Assembly: GCA_963969395.1 (NCBI GenBank)
Contig: OZ017803.1
Coordinates: 10,974,001-11,038,000, forward strand
Reading direction: 5' to 3'
DNA length: 64,000 nt
From: Pseudoscleropodium purum
Taxonomy: Eukaryota; Streptophyta; Bryopsida; Hypnales; Brachytheciaceae
Shown: one piece after another, positions 11,600 to 21,818 of the stretch
Layout of the letters: the number at the start of each line of letters is the position of its first letter
Position numbering within the stretch: position 1 is the first letter of the stretch
Program-made: the position numbers and the translations under genes
The notes under the pieces: model-generated
Seen by the model: the letters and a program-made list of their open reading frames with translations, nothing else
Database searches by the model: none
What the model was told of the DNA's origin: nothing

Positions 11600-12880
11600 T
11601 AGACAAGAAACACGCTTAAGCGAAGGAAAACATTACATATAACTTTAAGCAAACAAGTATTCAATTCCCTATTGCATTCACTTAAAGCGTAGGCTCACAA
11701 TATTTGCTTAAAGCGTCACTCATCATTCATCAAACCACATATTAGTATAAATAACTTTGTCACACTTCAGTGTCTCAACATTTGTTTATAGCATTCTAAC
11801 ATAAATTTTGCTCAAAGCCATTTTATCAAAATAGTCTAACTATACACTCACTCAATTCATTGTAAAACTATTTAATTGCTTTAAGCATCCAAAACACAAG
11901 GTTGTGATCTATACAAATTCTCATTCACATATTTTTTAATCCAATTAAATTCAGTCTTCCCATTCCTAACATAGCTTTAAGCTATAACATTGATCACTAT
12001 AATTATCCAATCACTGGATTTACACACAAGTTTATACACTCACCTAATCACTAGGATTTTTACACAACAAATTTATAATCCAAGTATATTTCCTCACCCA
12101 GACATTACTTAACTTCAAGCCACCATATAATTCAATTCAAATGCTTTAATTATCTCACAACAGTAAACACATTCCAATTGTTTAAGCATACATCACTCAT
12201 TGATAGCTTAAAGCACAAACAATAATACTACACACTTAAGCAGACACAACTTGGTTCAACCATCTAGCAACAGACATCGCATCTAATTGCCATAAGCTAC
12301 AAATTAACTTCCTCTCATTAGAAGATTTTTGGGGCCTCTGGATGCTTGCGAGTTATCACAGCCTGCGAACGCAGGAAACAGATTCGGCGCACTAGTCTAA
12401 TAGAGCCAAGACCTTGCCACGTCATTGCCAAAAAAAAAAAGGGGGGGGTTTTATTTTTTATTTTTTAATGAAAAAAAAATTCTGATAGCGGGCCGTTCCC
12501 CTCATTGCAGGGAACAGCTACAGGGGAACAAGCCCGAAATAGGCTTCCGGCCCCCCCAAAACTCTTCTAGTGCAACAATTCCTTTAAGCCTCAAGGAAAA
12601 CACAAACTACTAAAGTAAGTTCAACAATTACAATTATGAAATCAAAATTAGATCACAACAACAACAACAACAGCTTTGAACCAACAAGTATAAGAATTCC
12701 TTTCACAAAAAATTACATAGCAACAACTATACCCAATCATTGGGATTTCAATCTCTTTCTGATTACACACACAAGAATGCCCAATTACTAGGACTTAAAC
12801 TCAACCAATTGCCCAATTGTTGGGACTTCACACACAATTACAAAATATATGCTTAAAGCTTTATTACAATGGATGGTTCA
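11600..12880. repeat. Region with recurrent GCTTAAAGC and CAATYRYTRGGAYTT motifs
   Basis: About a dozen occurrences of TTTAAGC/GCTTAAA and near variants lie in 1.3 kb (for example near 11,610, 11,643, 11,683, 11,704, 11,877, 11,980, 12,183, 12,207, 12,230, 12,850). Another recurring phrase (near 12,009, 12,044, 12,733, 12,779, 12,811) reads like CCAATTRTTGGGAYTT. A GC-rich island at about 12,440-12,560 has an 8-g run and a small hairpin, GTTCCCCT...AGGGGAAC. The composition is CA-rich on the plus strand. This may be a decayed short-period repeat or an old retroelement end; no protein is supported. Confidence 0.4.
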
Positions 12881-13253
12881 CTTGAACAATAGTACAACTA
12901 GAAAACTTCGACATACACATAAGAACACAACGACTACGCACTGAAGTGAGAAGTGAAGTAAGGAAGAAGAGCTCCAAGCCTTACAATGTCGGCTGAAGCA
13001 TCCCTTCAAATCAAACTTGGTTTAACCATTTGTAACTAAACTCTTGCACTCCCTAGGATCCCATGGCAATACTAAATTTCAACAACATTTAGGCTCCTAT
13101 CACCATGAGTTTCTAAAACCAAGTCCAATTTGATCTCCATTCACACATAAAACCAAATTTTTTTTGTTTATTGAACAAATTTACACGCTTAAAAAGGTTT
13201 ATTAACCCTAGGCAACAACTAAATCCTACTATTGTTGAAATTTGATTTTGAAT

Positions 13254-13640
13254 ATGGAATCTTCTATATTTTATATATAGATCTCTTCTTCCTTTTTTTG
13301 ATTGCTTGTTTCATTGCATTTTGAATTATAGAAAATTAGTTATGAAATTTTAAAGTCTAGTTCAATTTTGAAGTAGCAAAACACCACCAACTTTTAGAAC
13401 TCAAATTTCAAGGTAATAATATTAACTTCAACCTTCCCATCTTCTATTTTTTTATACTGGATCTCTATCTTTTCTTTCTATAGACATTTGTTTCATTGCA
13501 TTTTAAATTATAGATAATTAATTATGAATTTCTAAAGTTTAGTCCAATCTTGAAGTGGTGGAACACCTATAGTTTTTAGAGTTCAAATCTTAAAGCAAGA
13601 CAAGCCAAGATTAAACCTTTCATCTTATATTTTTATATAA
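13254..13640. repeat. Tandem repeat, about 182-bp period, 2.2 copies
   Basis: Matching landmarks recur about 180-182 bp apart: CTTCTAT at 13,261 and 13,441, GTTTCATTGCATTTT at 13,308 and 13,490, then GAAGTRGYRRAACACC. A third partial unit starts near 13,617. The units are clearly diverged. Satellite-like, non-coding. Confidence 0.65.
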
Positions 13641-13942
13641 TATATCTTTTCTTAGAAATGAGGTGAAATAAAATAATGATATAATAATAATAAATTGAAG
13701 AAAATAAATATTTATCCTATTATCAATATATAGGTCAATGTTTAATCTTTGAACTCTACTTCAATTGTAATTCTTAATGATGAAATTCATCAAATGTATT
13801 TGATGTGATGATGTAGATTTTAATATTTACCTTCCATTGTTAAACTAATGATTGATTCTCACTACGTCCCAAGTCCCATCAAATTTTTAAATATGATATG
13901 TGAAAAGTTGAAAAACAAGACTTGAGGCTTCACTAACTAGCT

Positions 13943-14193
13943 ACACAAAATAGTGAAATTAGGTTGCCTTCCCAATTAGGTTGCCTTACCTCAGATTAAT
14001 TACCTCATGGATCAATGTTTGTTCACATGGAGGGGCATGCAACTCTGTGAACCGCACCTTAAACTGGTGCACTAATCTATGCCATACACATGGCTCTGGA
14101 TTAAATGCATCATTGTACAGTAGTAGAGAATATTTATATAGTGTGGATTGTCAAAAAATTAGCATGGGGCAACCTAATTTCACTATTTTGTGT
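13943..14193. mobile_element. Element with perfect 26-bp inverted repeats
   Basis: The 26 bases at 13,943-13,968 (starting ACACAAAATAGTGAAATTAG) are repeated exactly in inverse orientation at 14,168-14,193. Similarity extends weakly outward (ACTTGAGGC / ACTTAGGAC). The inner 199 bp are GC-richer than the flanks and hold a short open frame of 72 codons that looks non-coding. The perfect repeats suggest a young foldback or MITE insertion. Confidence 0.6.
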
Positions 14194-14219
14194 AAGTAAT
14201 CAAGTCCTAAGTCTTAAGG

Positions 14220-15169
14220 CACCTAGAAACGGCTATATTTTTAGAAGTTTTTGAGTCAATTGGTTAAGTGGAACTTGGAATAAGTGTTGGGATTCTAAAT
14301 TTTGGACAAATTGAGTTCTTGTTCAAACTCTCAACTATTGTTTGGTATATAATATGAGAAGAAAAACATCAAATCAAGCATCCTCATAAGTTGAATTTAT
14401 CTTCAAATCTATCCATTGTAGATTCTATACTTAAAATGCCTCCAAAATGACTTTTGATACATATTCTAACTATGAAAACTTAGAATTTAGAATTGAAGTT
14501 TTTGTCTTTACAACAATCCAAGGAAGTTGAACTTTGGCATTAAATTTAGACTTACAAAACTAGAACATGAAGTGAAGGGGAAAGCAGCCTTAATTGAAGG
14601 ACTAGTCTACAAGCCCAATTTCCATTGTACTACACAAGATTATTCAATTACTGTACCTTGTGCTAATAAAAATAACAAGTATTACTTTCAAAATTATGTG
14701 AATTTGTGAGGCACACTAATGTGATAGTTTACAATATCTTTGATAAATTCACTAAAATATATAATTTATACTAATTAAATTACATGCATTCAAAATTATT
14801 GATGTTAGTGTAAAGGGTATCATACTATTCAAACTCTTACTTGAATTGAATTAACTTCTAGACCTTAAAATGACGCTATTTGGTTTTTTTATGTTTGTTT
14901 TGTGTGTTATGGTAAGATCTTTAAAATGATATGTCTTTTGGTCACATTCTTGATACCATCAGAAAGTCCTCAGCAAAGAAGGGTGTATAAACTTTGAAAT
15001 TTCAAAATTTGTATAAATTAAAAAATAAAAATATTTTATTTTATTTTATTGTGGCAATGGCATAAGGCATAGTAGTATGTAGTGACAATTGCATGCTACC
15101 TATTCACATTGAATTATATTCTTTCTAAATTAAGGAGCTATCCAAAGGGGGTTGGACACTACTATACAG
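14220..15169. other. AT-rich spacer
   Basis: No gene recognised. The left boundary of the element split by the 15,333-16,067 insertion probably lies near its right end but could not be fixed. Confidence 0.4.
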
Positions 15170-16345
15170 GTGTCTACTACAAATCATCAATATTTAGTAT
15201 GCAAGGCTCTTGGAGATAAGATTCAAATGCACTAAATCTTAGAGAAAAAATCATATTGAAAATTTATTTTAAAAGATTGTAGATTAGATTTGAGAAGTTG
15301 TAAATTGATATTAGTTATATATGTCATGTACCTTAAGGATCGTTGAAAGAAACACTTGTCCTATTTGTTGTCCCTTTTGTCTTGAATAGGTGGTTTTGGG
15401 CACATAACTTTTGTGTTGTATGTCCATTTTCTATTAAATTTGAAAATAAGGCACTTGTATTAGTTTTAGACATTTCCTAATTTTTTTACTATTTTAAAAT
15501 TGCCTCTAATTGGATGTCTACTTTAATCATTTTAGGGGGTTTTAGACTTACTATTTCCGACCTAAAAATACAAATTTGAAAGTCAAAATTAGGAACAAAG
15601 AGTTATACTAAAGTTATACTAAAGTTACACAAGCCTACAAGAGATTTTTTAAAAATAGCAAACTGTCCACCTTCTACATCTACTCAAAGTACATTACCTA
15701 GGTACACATATAAAGAACTAGAGAAGAAAATTTTTATTTGCTACAAACGAAAAATGATTGAAAAGGAGCATCTTCAAGTTAAAATAAATAAATATTTTTG
15801 TTTGAATTCTATGAGTTTTTTTACTATTTTCTGAAAATCAAATTCAAAGTATCTATTTTTTTGCATTTTTCTAGGCTCTTTTATTGTGCATAACTTTAAG
15901 AGATAAAGTTTTCTAGGCCTAGATTTTTCCAATGTACAATTTTGAATGCTTTACAAATTATTCATATTTTATTTTATTTAAAGAAATGATTTCCCAAGAC
16001 AAAGTATTCTAGTACTAAGGCCATTTTGGCCAAAAAAACAGCAAGTGTTTTTTGCAAGTACCCTTAATTTCATTTTTTTCCGTGATCAAAATTAAAACTA
16101 TTTGACATGTAAAAGGGGATTAAAAGACTTCAATCCTTTTTCAAAGTTTTAATAGCCTCTTCATCAAACATTTTAATCTTTCTATCCATAAGTAATATCG
16201 TTGTGATTCTTTTTCCTAAATTCAAAATTGCATGTTTACAATTTTAAAAAATTTGATGAATCTTTTGAAAACTTTTGCTTACTGCTAAGTTTTGCAAAAT
16301 CTCCAAGAAACTCAATAAAAGGCTTGAGCCCCCGGGGTTGACTAA
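15170..16345. mobile_element. Older TTAA-type element, split by a nested insertion
   Basis: The parts 15,170-15,332 and 16,068-16,345 match, in order, the interior (about 53,735-53,900) and right half (about 53,910-54,191) of the element at 53,548-54,191. The right end reads GGCTTGAGCCCCCGGGG then TTGA, against GGCCTTGGGCATTTAGGGG then TTAA in the other copy. The left end is not resolved. The element at 15,333-16,067 interrupts it at a TTAA. Confidence 0.65.
15333..16067 (+). mobile_element. Nested non-autonomous DNA element with TTAA duplication, 735 bp
   Basis: TTAA at 15,333-15,336 and 16,064-16,067 flank an element whose ends are inverted. The left is GGATCGTTGAAAGAAACACT; the reverse complement of the right end is GGGTACTTGCAAAAAACACT. 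The related element at 53,548-54,191 carries a single CTTAA (53,902-53,906) exactly where this one is inserted, so the target duplication is supported by an empty site. No transposase frame. Related copies are at 62,881-63,604 and from 63,781. The TTAA target suggests piggyBac-type mobilisation; a PIF/Harbinger origin (3-bp TWA target) is less consistent with end symmetry. Confidence 0.75.
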
Positions 16346-16844
16346 AAGCTTTCAATAGGGTAAACCTCGAGGACCCTCCTTATTGGAAAAATAAAAAGTG
16401 GATACGGAGTATAAAATAAACAGATCCACACACTAGTCTTGAAAGACCTAACATGCGAAGGATCAGAGAGAACATGCAGGCTTCCTCTGAAAGAGGAAAC
16501 CTACCATTCAGTCCTTTATTGCTAAAAACCTTTGAAAGAGCTGACTAAATTAGTAAAAAACCTAACCTTGGAAAGAGCTAGCTAAGTAAACCTTGTAAAG
16601 CCTTATAAAAACCAGTAATTTGATGCCTAAATGCCAACAAAGTGTACCCTCGACCTCCAAAATGAAGACTGAGGTTGAGGTACAAATTAAAGCCCCGGCC
16701 CGTAGCATTCACTATGTATCTAGATATGTGCACGTGAGTCCTGTACAGTACATGTGACAGTACCGGCTGCCAACAGACTCTTAATTTATTCACGCTCGTC
16801 GATCGTCTCGATCGATCAGCACCGCAGTTATTATATGTGATTCT

Positions 16845-19800
16845 TCATCGAATACTAAAACCATGAGCATCACCGACCTTGTCGTCGTTCGGTGTTTCCG
16901 CTCCGCATTCCCCCACGCGATCCGCATTACGATCAGTCCCCTCTTGAAGAATGTGATGCTCATCTGGGGTTTGGTTGTCGCTACCCACAGACTGGTTCCT
17001 CAAACTGTCGCATTTCTCATCAATCGAAGTCTGGGAACCATCTTGTGGCGCATGGAAAGGACACGTGAATGAATTACCAGGATGTGCAACTTCGTAACAG
17101 TTTTGCACATGTTGATGGAGTTGTGCAAGTTCTACGAATTGCCTGCTGCTGCTGGTAGGATTGTCTTGCTGGAACTGGTGCGGGGGGTAGGATGCCATCG
17201 GAATACTTGAAGACTGCCCAATGTCTTGGAGGGATTGACTTGGTCCAGCCTGAAGCAGTTGATGCGGGACATATAAGTCTGTCCCTCCGTGCTGCCCCGG
17301 GTAAGCCATTTGCACCGGGTTTTGCCCTGCCAGTACGTACCGTAGTGTTCGAGACTTTTCAAATCAGTTCTAAATGGCAACATACCGTTCCAATGAAGAA
17401 GAAGAAGAAGAAGAAGAACTCTATTACTATTGCTCTAATTTACCCTATCAGCGTGTGAGTGTGTGACGGACAATAATTTTGCAAAATTGCTTTGTTTTAG
17501 GTTGAAAACTTGAAATGCTACTATCGTATTGCACTAATTTTCATAATTGCCGTATATTGTATGACTTATGCGGCCTCCCTAATACACCCTCTGTTTCTGA
17601 AAAAGACCCGTGTTTCCTTTGTAAAACATAAAGGAAACACCGGCCTTTCCAGAAACAGAGGGAGTAGTATATAAATCAATATAGTACTGAAACTAATATG
17701 AACGTATACAGAGAGCAAGTGTTTTGTTTAAAGTAGAGTAGCAGACTCTTGCAACCTATTTGATATAATCATTGTGTGCATGGAAAAGCTTATAAGTATT
17801 AGCAGCAGAAGGAATTGAGGTACTTTTGTTTCGTAGTTTCACTGATTCTTCTAGTAGAGATAAATCAAGATTAAAAACATGAAACAGATGAAACTACAAA
17901 TGGTTCTATTATCTCGTGACTTTCAGTCCCTTTGAAGCTCCAAACTATAGATAATTTATTAATCACAACCTGGTTTCTCTCTATTTTGGTTCTTTTTATC
18001 TAAAATTTCATCAAGAGTTCAAGAAGCTTTCGGCGTACCCGAATTGACCCAAGCTCTATGGTGAGCCTGGAGCTGTCCAGTTGCAATAACATCCGTTTGT
18101 AAAGGTGTGCCGTGCTGTGTCCTTGTGTTTTCCAATGAACGTAATTGACTTCCTCGAATTATGTTCCCCCCTCCCTGGAGACCTTGTATCTGAATTTGTT
18201 GTTGCGGTAAAACCGACTGGTTCATTTGGATCTGATTTTGTAGGATTGAAGCGGATTGATTGGGGTATGACTGTGGTGTCGTCGATGTGCCTGCAATGTG
18301 GGCAATGGAGGGAATAGTTTGTCCGTATGACTGATTTCCAGCACCATAACTACATCTCCACAGTGTCCACGAGGTAGATTAGAATGAAAGATCGCAAATT
18401 TCTAGCTGCAAAAAATTGAAATACAGACATCGCACAAGCACTAATAAGAGAGTCTTTACATCTCTAAGGTAGAAGTATCTATTTGTGATAACTTAAGCAT
18501 TTTAACGGTGTAAAATATGTGAAATTTCGTTGAGAATTGGAGGTCATTGTGTGTGCAAACATAAGGATGAGGAAAAATGCAAAAAACAAAGAATTTTTTT
18601 TCTAAGAATGAAAATTTTATTCAATATAGATGTGGATTTTTCAGTAGGACCCATTCCGGCCTCATACACTCACCTATTATGATTACCTTTGGCACTTCTC
18701 CCTAAGCCAAGAAGGAAGAGAGATGAGTGAACAAGAAGGTACAAACCATATTTTTCAATGAGTAGTGCATCCAATTGTTGTCCACAATAGATTCAACATA
18801 GAAAGCCATTACATGGGCCTAGAAACTAAAATAGGTACTTCTACCATAATTCTTAAAATATGTTCAAAATAAATCAATAAAGAACTCATCGAAAGATATT
18901 TAATGGGGTTTGATAAAATAACAATGAACATATTTTATTAAGGTAAAAGGTCCATAAATGGCTCATTGAAGCCAACCTAACTCATCAATGACTTTAATAG
19001 ATATCTTAAGAAGCATCTCACACATTCTTAGATAGTACATGCATTTAGAACCTGCTCCATTTTAGGACCTCCTACCTATAAATCCTCTCTTGTTCATTTT
19101 ACTAGCTAAGCAAAGAAGAATTTTTTAATTATGATTATGAATATTAATTGAACGCTCGCAATCAAAGTAGAGAAGTGATCAATAAACTCACTTGGGCCAT
19201 GGAACGCTTCCAAAAAGAAGTTGTTGTTTTGATTCAACAAGAGTTCGAGCTTTTCTCAGTCCTTCTTCTTCCTTTTCTAAAACAATCGAGGAAGAAAATA
19301 AATTTAATGCCATTTTGATAGAACTCTATCACAAAATTTAGTCAGGCATTGCAAATAAGACTTCAAAAATAAAAGTAAAAAATATATCCAAGACTTTCTA
19401 TTTTGAAAAGGACTAAATTGTTACCGGCTCTATGTTTATTCATGTGGCCACCCAATGCTTGAGATTTCTCAAAGATCTTGTCACAAAATCGACATAGGTG
19501 TTGTTTTGGCTTGTCTTCTGGTGGTGGTGTCAAATCATTGTCGGTGACATTGCCAACCACGTTAAAATGTGCCGCATTTTCCGTCATAGAACTTGGTGTT
19601 GTGCCTACCTCAATAATATCTCCATAATCAAAAAATGATTGTTGTACTTATGTAATTAAAAAAAAAATACCAAAAGCTTCCATTCTATTCTGTGATGAAA
19701 ATGCCAAAATAGGAATAGTTTGTTTTTAAGATAAGAGAAAAAATAATTAAGCACGTACAGATGAAAACTAAAAGAAGATTTAACAAACATAATCAATGAT

Positions 19801-19897
19801 GGCAATAAGAAATCAAATACATACTAGAAGCGTCATCCTTTTTGCTAGTAGACGCCAAATCAGCCTCACGCTTAGTTCTTTTTCCAGACACCACCAT
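16845..19897 (-). CDS. Single C2H2 (QALGGH) zinc-finger protein with Gln-rich tail
   Basis: Probable plant-specific C2H2 transcription factor. Exons supported on the minus strand: 19897..19825 (MVVSGKRTKREADLAS...), 19604..19425, about 18350..18039 and 17326..16845. Exons 1 and 2 join in phase across GTATGT / GTAG. The last two join in phase across G|GTACGC and GCAG|GG, reading ...AWVNSG + QNPVQMAYPG. Exon 2 carries HLCRFCDKIFEKSQALGGHM with the following NKHRA, one Cys2His2 finger with the plant QALGGH helix. The later exons are Gln/Ser/Pro-rich (NQSVLPQQQIQIQGLQ and similar), typical of a disordered regulatory tail. The join between 19,425 and about 18,350 is unresolved and may hold another exon: the 1-nt phase left by exon 2 does not fit the open frame of exon 3 directly. 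Two MITEs sit in its introns. The exact start is uncertain because the frame is open upstream of the chosen ATG. Confidence 0.72.
17585..17664. mobile_element. Stowaway-like MITE in an intron, 80 bp
   Basis: Nearly perfect hairpin flanked by TA: left CACCCTCTGTTTCTG, right CAGAAACAGAGGGAG. The inner arms also pair (GTGTTTCC...GGAAACAC). It is in the last recognised intron of the zinc-finger gene. Second copy at 10,339-10,416. Confidence 0.75.
18468..18845. mobile_element. MITE-like element in an intron, 378 bp
   Basis: 17-bp inverted ends with one mismatch: GGTAGAAGTATCTATTT at 18,468-18,484 and the inverse of GGTAGAAGTACCTATTT at 18,829-18,845. Its left end resembles that of the 154-bp element at 8533. 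It lies in the unresolved intron region of the zinc-finger gene. Confidence 0.6.
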
Positions 19898-21004
19898 GCT
19901 TGTCGAAGTTCCAAATACAAATATGACATAGACGAACAAAAAAACATGCAGTTCTATCATGCTTAATTGTTTCAAGTGATAAAAGAAAATACTGTCAATT
20001 AAGCTTAAATAAGAGGTGCGTGACAAAAACAATCACAAAAAATGAAAATGAAGCGACGGAACTACAAGTCTACAATATTGTCACCACCGACCTCCCATTA
20101 AGTTACTTCACTCTCACTTAACTTGACTACCAGTTCTTAAAGCTTTTTATTATCTTAATTCTTCCTTTATAAGGCGTGTTTGGTCGTCATAATCTCGAAC
20201 TGGCACTTCCATGCTGAATGAAGCTTAGCTGTATCGACCGGATCAACTTCAAAAGTAAACGTTTAAAAAAATACTTTTTCAAAAATGTTGGGTTCAAATG
20301 AAACAGAATATTTGATGATAAAAATGTAAGAGAGATTCTATAAAATTGTACTCCGGAGTATAAGGTTAAAACTGAGGCAATTTCTTACATAAGCAATTTC
20401 CTATGAGCTTGAGAATTTAGAATTTCAAGGGTAAATAGTTTGATGCTTCGACTTATGTGCTCCAAAGACTACAGTCAATAACACTCCAGGTTGATTTAAT
20501 TAGTGCGAGCTACAATTGATTGAATAGTGCACGGTCTATTAGATGAATGTGGTTCGATTAGTATGAAGATATGGATGAATTTTAGATAAGAATGGAATAA
20601 AGTAAATTGGATGAAAAATTGGATTAGTATGAAGATATGGATGAAAAATTGGATGACAATTATACTATTTGAGATTGTATGTATGAAAATGGTATAGACT
20701 ATATTTTATCAATTTATGTAAAACATATTGTTTGCCTTACAAATTTAGATAATATCTAAATCAATGTAAATTAGAGTGCAAACTAGAAGGGAATACTAAT
20801 TGAATTAACATATGTTTTCCTATACAACACTCAATATAGACTGTTTTGATGGCAAAGGCCCCCAAAAAATGAAGAATAAAATCTAGTTGCTTCTTAATCC
20901 ATAATGTTCCAAACAATATTTTATGACAATATAGAAATTTTAGGCAACTCACTATGAACAAAAATTTTGTTTTATTTTTGCTGAAATTTTTACACAATAT
21001 GTGG
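19898..21004. other. Upstream flank of the zinc-finger gene and AT-rich spacer
   Basis: 19,898-20,220 may contain the promoter of the minus-strand gene. At 20,550-20,660 a phrase of about 26 bases (GATTAGTATGAAGATATGGA onward) occurs twice about 66 bp apart, within GGATGAA-rich sequence like that at 2650-2760. No gene seen. Confidence 0.45.
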
Positions 21005-21818
21005 TTAAGGAGGAGCTTTAAGGCCCAACAATTTTTATAACTTTTGATTACATAGTTAAAAAATTATTGTATAATATGTAATTTTCATTACTTAGTAGGT
21101 AGCTTAATTTTTTTTAAATTAATTTTTTTAAGAAATTAAAATTTGAAATTGATATTCTAGATTTATATACATGTGAATAGCTTGGTATCATTTCATTTTA
21201 ATTAATGAGATGAAAGTTATGAGGAGTTTAGTTTGCAGAAAGTTATGGATTTCCTACTCTAAAATAAACTTTGAAGTCCTTTGTTTTACTCATTTTTCAA
21301 TAGTTTTGAAAATCAAATTAAATCATAGGATGTAGATTATTTATTATAAGATTTCAACTATTGGAATTGGCATTTATCATTTCCATAACTAAATCCTTAA
21401 AAATTTAGTATTCTGAATCATTTTTTACATTTTTTTGCTTATTATTTTTATTCTATATGTTGTACAATTCCAAATGATCTGAATTTTTTTTATACATGTA
21501 GCCAACTTGCCTTGAATAATGAATCCAAAGAGACACTACCATTTTGGACATTTTTCCTTACAAATGTAACATTCTGAAGTGCAACTGCTCAATTTTTTGC
21601 AAGGCCAAAAAAATAATCTTTGCCAATTCAAATGCTTGCATCTTACAATCCACATGGTGGAAATTTCTGAAACTTTTTCCACATCTTCTCAAACTAGTGT
21701 TCTACAAGATCCTATGGTTACATGGGTCTAATTTTTTTTTTATATTTGATAATTATACTAGAAATGGCAATTTTTGAGTGTTTTTGGTAAAATCATAGTA
21801 AAAAATTTGTAGGATTAA
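21005..21818 (+). mobile_element. TTAA-flanked non-autonomous element, 814 bp
   Basis: Bounded by TTAA at 21,005-21,008 and 21,815-21,818. Its order of sequence blocks matches the reverse complement of 31,760-32,643: AAGTYATRRRGAGTTYTAGTTTG-like, TAGATTCCCTACTCTAAA-like, GGCCTTGCAAAAAAA-like. The outer ends correspond too (CTTTAAGGCCCAACAATTTT versus CTAAAGGACCAAACTATTTT). The terminal inverted repeats are eroded. Non-coding. Confidence 0.6.

Noticed and set aside
13981..14199. 72-codon open frame inside the 26-bp inverted repeat element
   Set aside because: It runs into the inverted arm and resembles no transposase; probably chance.
15333..16067. PIF/Harbinger (Tourist) origin for the nested element
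   Set aside because: The ends begin GG, which is reminiscent, but with a 3-bp TTA or TAA duplication the two termini fall out of register by one base. TTAA (or CTTAA) gives symmetric ends and fits the empty site. Kept only as an alternative.
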